A stretch of 6,787 nt of DNA from contig JAIELU010000044.1 in NCBI GenBank assembly GCA_019752775.1, positions 1 through 6,787 of the forward strand. The letters are read 5' to 3'. Shown here in pieces: positions 1 through 5,144 of the stretch (the stretch's first letter is position 1; each line of letters begins with the position of its first letter). The position numbers and the translations under genes are program-made. A model generated the notes under the pieces. It searched no databases. It saw only the letters and a list, made by a program, of their open reading frames with translations, and was not told the origin of the DNA. Source of the stretch: Campylobacterales bacterium (GTDB lineage: Bacteria > Campylobacterota > Campylobacteria > Campylobacterales > Arcobacteraceae).

Positions 1-1020
1 CCGGAGCTGAAAAAGTAGTTTCAGATTCACAACACGAGCTGCAAGTGCTGCAATTCCTTCTTGTGAAGAGTATAATCCAAAAATTTCGTTTGCAAATCTT
101 TCAAATTGAACACTATTTTGGAGATAATACCATTTCATCCAAGCTGGTATTACAACAGAAAGTCCAGCTCCATGAGGTACGTTATAAAGTGCTGATAATG
201 AGTGTTCAATCATGTGATTTGGATAAGAAAAATCTTTTGTTCCAATATATGTTAAACCATTTAAAGCACAAGTTGATGCCCATGCAAATTCTGCTCGGGC
301 GTCATAATTACTTGGATTTTCTATTAATTTCTCCGTAGTTTCCATAACGGTTTTGATGATAGACTCGATTTGTCTATTTATAAATGTAGGTTGAACTGAA
401 GCTGTAAAATATCCTTCAATACAATGTGCAATAATATCAGCAGCTGAATAAACCAAATAATCCTTTGAAACAGTACTCATAAGTTCTGGATTAATCACTG
501 AAACTTTAGGATAAAGATGAGCTGATTGAATTGCATATTTTTGATTTGTTTTTTCGTTTGTTACAACAGCCCCACAGTTCATTTCACTTCCAGTTGCTGC
601 AAGTGTTAAAATATCAAAAATCGGAAGGGCATTTTGTATTGTAGCTTTTCCAATAAAAAAATTCCAAACATCACCATCATATAAACTTCCTGCTGCTATT
701 GCTTTTGAACTATCTAAAACTGAACCTCCACCAACACTTAAAATTGCATCAACTTTATTTGTTTTTGCAATTTCAATAGCTTCATAAACCTTTGATAAAA
801 TAGGATTACTTTTTATTCCTCCAAACTCTATGTATTCAATACTGTTTTCTTTTAAACTATTAATTACAATATCAAAAAGTCCATTTTTTTTGATTCTATC
901 ACTTCCAAAAGTAAGTAAAACTTTTTTAATATTAAAAGGTTTTATATACGCACCTATATTTTTTTCTTTTTCTTTTCCAAACTCTATTTTTGTGGGGTTA
1001 TAAAAACTAAAATTTTCCAT
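1..1020 (-). CDS. Iron-containing alcohol dehydrogenase (YqhD/butanol dehydrogenase type), 3' end beyond window
   Basis: This is a group III metal-dependent alcohol dehydrogenase, which reduces aldehydes to alcohols with NAD(P)H in the cytoplasm. 340 codons are visible; family members are about 385, so the C-terminus lies beyond the left edge. The start ENFSFYNPTKIEFGK is typical, with AGGAG just upstream. The nucleotide-binding GGGS is at residues 97-100, followed by VLDSSKA, and the TGSEMN block is at 143-148. The expected metal ligands are all present: Asp195 and His199 (AADIIAH), His269 (NHM) and His283 (VPHG); the conserved His273 is also there. No signal peptide is seen. It lies 16 bases after the MFS gene and so is probably the last or a late gene of the leftward operon. 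YqhD-like enzymes are scavengers of short aldehydes, which suits the YqhC-like regulator nearby. The last 11 or so visible residues look unlike the family (see findings). The family call is firm; the substrate is unknown. Confidence 0.93.
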   Translation of the reverse strand, partial: MENFSFYNPTKIEFGKEKEKNIGAYIKPFNIKKVLLTFGSDRIKKNGLFDIVINSLKENSIEYIEFGGIKSNPILSKVYEAIEIAKTNKVDAILSVGGGSVLDSSKAIAAGSLYDGDVWNFFIGKATIQNALPIFDILTLAATGSEMNCGAVVTNEKTNQKYAIQSAHLYPKVSVINPELMSTVSKDYLVYSAADIIAHCIEGYFTASVQPTFINRQIESIIKTVMETTEKLIENPSNYDARAEFAWASTCALNGLTYIGTKDFSYPNHMIEHSLSALYNVPHGAGLSVVIPAWMKWYYLQNSVQFERFANEIFGLYSSQEGIAALAARVVNLKLLFQLR

Positions 1021-1036
1021 TTTTTCTCCTAATTTT

Positions 1037-2221
1037 TTATTGTTTTTTGTATGTATAAAAAGCTGTAATACTTGCCATTAATGTGGCCATTGCTAATATC
1101 ATCGCACTAAATACAAAGGTAATTTCAAATCCATATATATCAAAAAGTAATCCCCCAAATGCTGCACCTAAAGTTATAGCTAATTGAATAATTGCAACCA
1201 TTAATCCACCTCCAGCTTCTGCTTCATGTGGTAAAACTTTACTAAGCCAAGTCCACCAAGCTACAGGAGCCGAAGTTCCTAAAAATCCCCAAAGAGCTAT
1301 CAAAACAAATATGACTGTTATTGAGTGAGCAAAATAAATAAGCCCAATAACAATCAACATCATTAAAAATGGAATAATGATTAACAAACTATAAAGCCTT
1401 GTTTTTAAAATATCTCCAATAATAAAAGTTCCAATAAGCCCACCAATTCCCATAATCAATAAAATTAAAGATAACATCTCAAAATCAACTTTTGTTTGTG
1501 TCTCTAAAAAAGGACGAAGATAAGTAAAAAGAGCAAATTGTCCCATAAAAAAAAGCATTGTTGAAAGCATTCCTAAAGTTACTTTCCATTGTTTTAACAG
1601 TTTAAATACACTACTCAATTTTGGTCTATGCCCATAAGTATGTCTTGATGGAAGTGATGGCATAGATTTATATAACCAAATAAAAGCAATAATTGCAATG
1701 GGAACAATACAAAAAAATGCACCTCTCCAACCAATAATTCCTCCTAAAAAACTTCCAAGTGGTGCAGCTATCATCGTTGATAATGCATTTCCACCGTTTA
1801 AAATTGCCAATGCTTTTGGAACTAAATATGAGGGGACTAATCGCATAATAGTTGCTGCTGACATTGACCAAAAACCGCCAATACAAATTCCTAAAAGAGC
1901 TCGTCCTATCATTAAAATCATAGCATTTGAGGCATTTGCCACAATAACACCCGATATTCCCATTAAAATAGTAAAAAACAGTAAAACGGTTCGTCTATTA
2001 GTATGTCCAATTATTGAAGTTAAAAAAAGACTAGTTACTAATGCAAATAGACCTGAAATAGAAATAGATTGCCCTGCATATCCCTCTGTTATAGCTAAAT
2101 CTGTGGCAAGAGGTGTTAATAAACTAACAGGCATAAATTCGGATGCCACTAAAACCATGGCACATAAAGACATTGCCCAAACTGCACTCCATAAAGGAGT
2201 TATATTTTCATTTTCTTTCAT
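1037..2221 (-). CDS. MFS transporter, DHA1 family, NepI-like
   Basis: This is a 394-residue major facilitator with about 12 hydrophobic segments, a short cytoplasmic N-terminus and a hydrophilic central loop near residues 185-205. From memory it resembles E. coli NepI, the purine ribonucleoside exporter of 396 residues. Shared blocks are EFMPVSLLTP (28-37), AGQS (49-52), GRALLGICIGGFWSMSAA (106-123), RLVP followed by VPKAL, IAAPLGSFLGGIIGWR (151-166), KSMPSLP, GQFALFTYLRP, and AEAGGLMVAIIQLA near the C-terminus. The TM2-TM3 loop has the basic GHTNRR (72-77), a variant of MFS motif A. The motif C-like stretch PLGSFLGG in TM5 is typical of drug:proton antiporters, so export is likelier than import. 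AAAGG precedes the ATG. It follows the cyclophilin-like gene by 80 bases and precedes the iron dehydrogenase by 16. In this setting it may export an aldehyde- or alcohol-related compound rather than a nucleoside; that is inference. Confidence 0.93.
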   Translation of the reverse strand: MKENENITPLWSAVWAMSLCAMVLVASEFMPVSLLTPLATDLAITEGYAGQSISISGLFALVTSLFLTSIIGHTNRRTVLLFFTILMGISGVIVANASNAMILMIGRALLGICIGGFWSMSAATIMRLVPSYLVPKALAILNGGNALSTMIAAPLGSFLGGIIGWRGAFFCIVPIAIIAFIWLYKSMPSLPSRHTYGHRPKLSSVFKLLKQWKVTLGMLSTMLFFMGQFALFTYLRPFLETQTKVDFEMLSLILLIMGIGGLIGTFIIGDILKTRLYSLLIIIPFLMMLIVIGLIYFAHSITVIFVLIALWGFLGTSAPVAWWTWLSKVLPHEAEAGGGLMVAIIQLAITLGAAFGGLLFDIYGFEITFVFSAMILAMATLMASITAFYTYKKQ

Positions 2222-2268
2222 TATTGACCTTTGAAAATTTATAAATTATTTATGTAAGATTAAAATTA

Positions 2269-2289
2269 CAAGAAGAGTTTTTCTTCTTG
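2269..2289 (-). terminator. Hairpin between cyclophilin-like and MFS genes, possible weak terminator or attenuator
   Basis: The arms CAAGAAGA and TCTTCTTG pair perfectly over 8 bp around a 5-base loop. Read leftward, the hairpin is followed by TAATTTTAAT, only a loose T-rich tail, so termination would be partial at best. It could lower expression of the two downstream genes or be an RNA-processing point inside the operon. On the plus strand there is no T-tract at all. Confidence 0.35.
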
Positions 2290-2301
2290 AATGGTTAGGA
2301 A

Positions 2302-2751
2302 TTATTCTAAATCAAAAGTAATTTTTATATCATCATTCCCAAGTGTTTGAGCTAACATATTCGGATTATCAATTTTTCCAACTTTTGTATATTGATAGTT
2401 AGTTGAAAAAGTTTTATAAAAAAGAACTAAACTATTGTCATTCCATAACATTAAATCACCAGAATTAATCATTTTTGGACTGAACTTATCCATCGGGAAA
2501 CTTTTAGAAAAATGAAAATATTTCTCATTTTTATTCAAATCAGTCATATTAAGTGTTATGGGTAATATTCTTTTAAACTCTTTGGCTGTTTCATTTTCAA
2601 ACAAGGTTGCAACAAATACCTTTGTTCCTATAATTACTTTTATTTTATTGTTCATATTGATTTCTTTTTGTTCTATTTCAGTTGCCATTACAATTGTAAA
2701 ACTTTGTATAAATAGAAACATCCACAAAATAATTGAATATTTAATTTTCAT
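2302..2751 (-). CDS. Exported cyclophilin-like fold protein
   Basis: This is a 149-residue protein. Residues 1-23 form a Sec signal peptide: MKIK, then a long hydrophobic core, with likely cleavage after VMA. The rest matches the small cyclophilin-like domain family (Pfam Cyclophil_like2, recalled): KVIIGTKVFVATLFENETAKEF, then LPITLNMTDLN near residue 66, NEKYFHF, the GDLMLWN turn near 98, LVLFYKTFSTNYQYTKVGKI near 108-126 and a closing ITFDLE. The function of this family is poorly known; peptidyl-prolyl isomerase activity should not be assumed. It begins 18 bases after the zinc dehydrogenase stop, so the two are very likely co-transcribed. No strong Shine-Dalgarno sequence precedes the ATG, so it may depend on coupling to the gene upstream. 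Met33 (MNNKIKV) fits where family members without signals begin, but it too lacks a good ribosome binding site, and the clear signal peptide supports the longer form. Confidence 0.85.
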   Translation of the reverse strand: MKIKYSIILWMFLFIQSFTIVMATEIEQKEINMNNKIKVIIGTKVFVATLFENETAKEFKRILPITLNMTDLNKNEKYFHFSKSFPMDKFSPKMINSGDLMLWNDNSLVLFYKTFSTNYQYTKVGKIDNPNMLAQTLGNDDIKITFDLE

Positions 2752-2769
2752 GTTTTATTTAAAAATTCA

Positions 2770-3918
2770 TTAAATTGTTGCTACATCAATAACATATCTG
2801 TATCGAGCTTTTTTATTCTCTACGTTTTTCCAAGCTTGATTTATTTCATCTGCTTTTATGATTTGTATTTCAGGTAAAACATTGTTTTTTGCACAATAAT
2901 TTATCATCTCTTGAGTCTCTTTCATTCCACCAATTAATGAAGCATTAAAATTAACTCTACTTACAGATAGTCCAAGATTATTTAGCGTAATTTGAAAATT
3001 TTCAGGCATTCCAACTTGTGTAAAAAAACCATAAGGTTTTACAACACTTGCATATGAAGCCACATCAAATTGATAAGGAATTGTAGAAATCATATAATCC
3101 ATTTGTCCTTGGTATGCTAAGAATTTTTCTTTGTTATCCACAACAATTACTTCTTTTGCTCCAAAAGCTTTAATATCTTTTACTTTATCAGCACTTGTAG
3201 TAAACGCATAAACTTCAGCTCCTTTTGAAACAGCCAATTTAACAGCCATATGTCCTAATCCTCCAATTCCAGCAACAGCAACTTTATCACCTTTATTAAT
3301 TTGGGCTTTCATAATTGGTGAATAAGTTGTGATTCCTGCACACAAAAGTGGAGCTGCTTTTTCAAAACTTAAGTTGTTTGGGATATGCACTGCAAAATGA
3401 TTATTTACAACAATATGAGTTGAATATCCTCCTTGAGTAATTTTAGTAGGTTCTCTTTCATCTGTATATCCATAAGTAAATTTTGTACCATCTTCATATT
3501 GTTCTTCTTCACAAGTAGTACAACCATCTACCATACAACCAACTCCAGCTCTATCACCAATTTTAAATTTAGATACATTTTTACCAATAGCAGTTACAAC
3601 TCCTACGATTTCATGTCCTGGAACTTGAGGATATTGTTGTTTTCCCCAATGTCCTTTTTCTTGATGAATATCAGAGTGGCAAATACTTGCAAATTTGATT
3701 TCAATTAAAATATCATTATCCCCAACTGCTCTTCTTTCAAAAGTCCAAGGTTTTAATATTCCTGATTCATCAAAAGCAGCATAAGCTTTTGTTTTTACAT
3801 AATTATTCATTTTTATTCCTTCTTTTGCTAAAACTTCGCTGGATTTAAAAAGAACTAAACCTGCACCAATCATTGCTGAATTTTTTATAAACTCTCTTCT
3901 TGAATCTTTATTTTTCAT
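2770..3918 (-). CDS. NAD(P)-dependent zinc alcohol/aldehyde dehydrogenase with Tat signal (YahK/CAD-like)
   Basis: This is a 382-residue medium-chain dehydrogenase/reductase of the cinnamyl alcohol dehydrogenase/YahK group, which reduces aldehydes, usually with NADPH. Residues 1-31 are a twin-arginine signal: SRREFIKNS, a mild hydrophobic stretch, and cleavage likely after VLA. Catalytic zinc ligands are Cys80 (ICHSD), His102-Glu103 (PGHEIVG) and Cys193 (LLCAGITTYSP). The Rossmann motif is GIGGLG at 217-222. The structural-zinc lobe is abnormal: Cys133 and Cys136 are present, but the third and fourth cysteines are missing because the loop is shortened. The start was set at Met10 of the longest frame, since AAGGA lies 6 bases before it; an upstream ATG at 3945 overlaps the promoter. 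A second AAGGA and ATG occur at Met37 (3810), which would give a cytosolic form. It is the first gene of the leftward operon, behind a putative AraC operator and TATAAT. The family is certain; the export and the cofactor are inferred. Confidence 0.93.
   Translation of the reverse strand: MKNKDSRREFIKNSAMIGAGLVLFKSSEVLAKEGIKMNNYVKTKAYAAFDESGILKPWTFERRAVGDNDILIEIKFASICHSDIHQEKGHWGKQQYPQVPGHEIVGVVTAIGKNVSKFKIGDRAGVGCMVDGCTTCEEEQYEDGTKFTYGYTDEREPTKITQGGYSTHIVVNNHFAVHIPNNLSFEKAAPLLCAGITTYSPIMKAQINKGDKVAVAGIGGLGHMAVKLAVSKGAEVYAFTTSADKVKDIKAFGAKEVIVVDNKEKFLAYQGQMDYMISTIPYQFDVASYASVVKPYGFFTQVGMPENFQITLNNLGLSVSRVNFNASLIGGMKETQEMINYCAKNNVLPEIQIIKADEINQAWKNVENKKARYRYVIDVATI
3808..3823 (-). promoter_or_regulatory. 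Internal ribosome binding site and in-frame second start of the zinc dehydrogenase
   Basis: Read leftward, AGAAGGAATAAAA leads directly to the ATG at 3810-3808, codon 37 of the dehydrogenase. AAGGA is 6 bases from the ATG, the same spacing as at the first start (AAGGATTAAAA, then ATG at 3918). The product would begin MNNYVKTKAYAAFDE, which is where signal-less family members begin. This suggests either two translation products or a Tat signal added in front of a complete gene. Confidence 0.5.
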
Positions 3919-3933
3919 TTTTAATCCTTTAGT

Positions 3934-3939
3934 ATTATA
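3934..3939 (-). promoter_or_regulatory. -10 box of the zinc dehydrogenase operon
   Basis: TATAAT on the minus strand lies exactly 43 bases after the GAGAATTAGGCA operator, the same distance as at the araC and molybdenum-enzyme promoters. There is a T-run upstream but no good -35 box, as expected for an activator-dependent promoter. It lies unusually close to the ATG at 3918, so the transcript leader would be only about 10 bases and the AAGGA would lie at its very 5' end. Confidence 0.6.
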
Positions 3940-3981
3940 ATGCACATAAAAAAATCTGGCTAGAATATTAATCCATACAAG

Positions 3982-3996
3982 ATGCCTAATTCTCTA
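3982..3996 (-). promoter_or_regulatory. Putative AraC operator C, upstream of the zinc dehydrogenase operon
   Basis: The minus strand reads TAGAGAATTAGGCA (3996 to 3983), identical over 14 bases to operator B in front of the molybdenum enzyme and over 12 to operator A. It lies between the araC stop and the dehydrogenase promoter, upstream of the -10 box at 3939. The assignment to the adjacent AraC protein is inferred from position and from recurrence at all three promoters. Confidence 0.7.
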
Positions 3997-4017
3997 AAAA
4001 AATAAATTTATTATAAA

Positions 4018-4926
4018 TTAGGCAATTTCTTCTTTATAAGTAAGATAAGTTTTTGGAGCTACTCCAAACATTCTTGAGAATTCTCTACTAAACTGTGAAG
4101 GACTTTCATAACCTACTAGATACGCAGCTTCTGAAACTTCTATGTTTCTTACCATTAAAAGTTGTTTCGCTTCTTCAAGTCTAAGTTTTTTTTGAAATTG
4201 AATAGGAGACAAAGAAGTAACTGTTTTAAAGTTTTGATATAAAGATGATTCGCTCATTTGAATTAAATCAGCTAATTCTTTGATATTGAGTTTTTCAGTA
4301 AAATTGTTTTTTATTTCACTAATAGCTTTTACAATTTTATTTGAAGTTGTTCCTTCCATTGCAAATTTATTTAAGAAATAGCCACTTTTATCATTTACTA
4401 AAGTGTATAAAATCTCTTTAATTATAAAGGGTGATAAATAATTTATATCTTCATTTGGTTTATCTAATAGTTTGATAAGTCTTGAAATCGGTTCATATAA
4501 TCGCAAGTTTAAATCATCAAAAAATAAACCTTTTTCAGATTTTTTTTGAAACAGAAGTTTTTGTGGATTTGTATTTTTTAAAACCTCATAAATATCTTCA
4601 ATCTTAAATCGTATTCTTAATGAAATATAAGGTTTTTCTTTTGAAGCTTGAGTTATTTTTACATTAGCAGGAACATGGGCTGATGAAATTAAATACTCAT
4701 TGTGATTATATCCATACATTTTATCACCAAAACCTACGGCTTTACTTCCTTGTAAAATAATACATAATGAGGGTTCATACATAACACTTGTACTAAACTC
4801 AGAAGGAACACTTGAAAAATAAAAGTCTAAACAAGATATAACAGATTGAACACTGCCATTTAAATCGTATTTGTTTTTAATAAAATCAATCAAATCAAAT
4901 CGATATTCATCTAAATGTTTGTTCAT
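4018..4926 (-). CDS. AraC-family transcriptional regulator (YqhC-like)
   Basis: This is a 302-residue DNA-binding regulator. The N-terminal half (about residues 25-185) has the AraC_N signature: YEPSLCIILQGSKAVGFGD near 50-68, NEYLISSAHVPA near 76-87 and KPYISLRI near 98-105. This is the inducer-sensing domain found in E. coli YqhC, which activates the aldehyde reductase gene yqhD. The C-terminal AraC-type DNA-binding domain has two helix-turn-helix units: LNIKELADLIQMSESSLYQNF (about 213-233) and VSEAAYLVGYESPSQFSREF (about 264-283), ending with the usual FGVAPKTYL. The start has AAGGAA 5 bases upstream of the ATG. It stands alone between two operons: the leftward dehydrogenase operon, and the divergent Mo-enzyme pair 218 bases away. 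The same 12-mer precedes its own gene and both neighbours, so it probably activates all three. The inducer is unknown; a reactive aldehyde is a guess from the YqhC likeness. Confidence 0.93.
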   Translation of the reverse strand: MNKHLDEYRFDLIDFIKNKYDLNGSVQSVISCLDFYFSSVPSEFSTSVMYEPSLCIILQGSKAVGFGDKMYGYNHNEYLISSAHVPANVKITQASKEKPYISLRIRFKIEDIYEVLKNTNPQKLLFQKKSEKGLFFDDLNLRLYEPISRLIKLLDKPNEDINYLSPFIIKEILYTLVNDKSGYFLNKFAMEGTTSNKIVKAISEIKNNFTEKLNIKELADLIQMSESSLYQNFKTVTSLSPIQFQKKLRLEEAKQLLMVRNIEVSEAAYLVGYESPSQFSREFSRMFGVAPKTYLTYKEEIA

Positions 4927-4961
4927 AAAAGTTCCTTGAATTAAATAGTGAAGTTTATTTT

Positions 4962-4967
4962 ATTATA
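4962..4967 (-). promoter_or_regulatory. -10 box of araC
   Basis: TATAAT on the minus strand lies 43 bases after operator A and 35 bases before the araC ATG at 4926. This leaves a leader of about 30 bases containing the AAGGAA. No clear -35 hexamer is present at 17-base spacing (the position reads TATTAT). Confidence 0.6.
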
Positions 4968-5009
4968 TAAAATAACTGAACAAAATAATATAAAGATTCT
5001 CTAATTTAT

Positions 5010-5022
5010 TTGCCTAATTCTC
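5010..5022 (-). promoter_or_regulatory. Putative AraC operator A, araC-proximal arm of inverted repeat
   Basis: The minus strand reads GAGAATTAGGCAA, a perfect 13-base inverted copy of operator B (5049-5061). Facing araC, it is followed by 43 bases (counted from the 12-mer) and TATAAT, and is therefore placed for autoregulation. A partial second copy of its left part, TTAGAGAAT, lies about two helical turns further toward araC (4996-5004). Confidence 0.7.
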
Positions 5023-5046
5023 CAATTTATATGAGATTCTTATATT

Positions 5047-5061
5047 TAGAGAATTAGGCAA
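5047..5061 (+). promoter_or_regulatory. Putative AraC operator B, upstream of the molybdenum enzyme pair
   Basis: TAGAGAATTAGGCAA on the plus strand forms, with operator A, an inverted repeat with 13-base arms and a 26-base centre. It is followed by 43 bases (counted from the 12-mer) and TATAAT at 5104. Its position just upstream of the -35 region is that of a classical AraC-type activator site. Confidence 0.7.
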
Positions 5062-5103
5062 GTGATTTGTAAAATTGTTCTATTGGAAAAACTTGTATTT
5101 ATC

Positions 5104-5109
5104 TATAAT
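5104..5109 (+). promoter_or_regulatory. -10 box of the molybdenum hydroxylase operon
   Basis: TATAAT lies 35 bases before the ATG at 5145. A weak TTGGAA (5083-5088) is only 15 bases upstream, so the promoter probably needs an activator. It is the mirror image of the araC -10 about the centre of the operator inverted repeat. Confidence 0.65.
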
Positions 5110-5144
5110 TAAAATAGATATAGATTTTACAGAAGGAAGAAAAT

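Noticed and set aside
45..338. Plus-strand open frame of 97 codons
   Set aside because: It is fully antisense to the iron dehydrogenase, whose frame has the conserved metal ligands in this region; there is no ribosome binding site or recognisable protein.
1028..1036. CCTAATTTT next to the iron dehydrogenase start, resembling part of the operator
   Set aside because: Only seven bases match, the GC end is missing, and it coincides with the ribosome binding site; there is no TATAAT at the 43-base spacing.
1668..1886. Short minus-strand frame inside the MFS gene
   Set aside because: It is out of frame within a well-conserved transporter region and has no family signal.
1698..2234. Plus-strand open frame of 178 codons
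   Set aside because: It is antisense to the MFS gene; its proline- and isoleucine-rich translation is the typical mirror of a membrane protein.
2558..2773. Plus-strand frame of 71 codons
   Set aside because: It is antisense to the cyclophilin-like gene; the hydrophobic stretch is the mirror of the signal peptide region.
3433..3708. Plus-strand frame of 91 codons
   Set aside because: It is antisense to the zinc dehydrogenase core; rich in Ser, Phe and Thr, as expected from an AT-rich reverse strand.
3919..3945. Upstream ATG at 3945 as the start of the zinc dehydrogenase
   Set aside because: It would add nine residues before the Tat signal, has no ribosome binding site, and its codons overlap the conserved TATAAT; ATG 3918 has AAGGA at good spacing.
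4001..4012. Perfect palindrome AATAAATTTATT after araC
   Set aside because: It is all A/T with no loop when paired fully, so a poor terminator stem; such palindromes are common by chance in this composition.
4927..5144. Possible small gene or structured RNA in the araC-molybdenum enzyme gap
   Set aside because: No open frame with a ribosome binding site is seen; the inverted arms are 26 bases apart and are explained by the operator pair and the two promoters.
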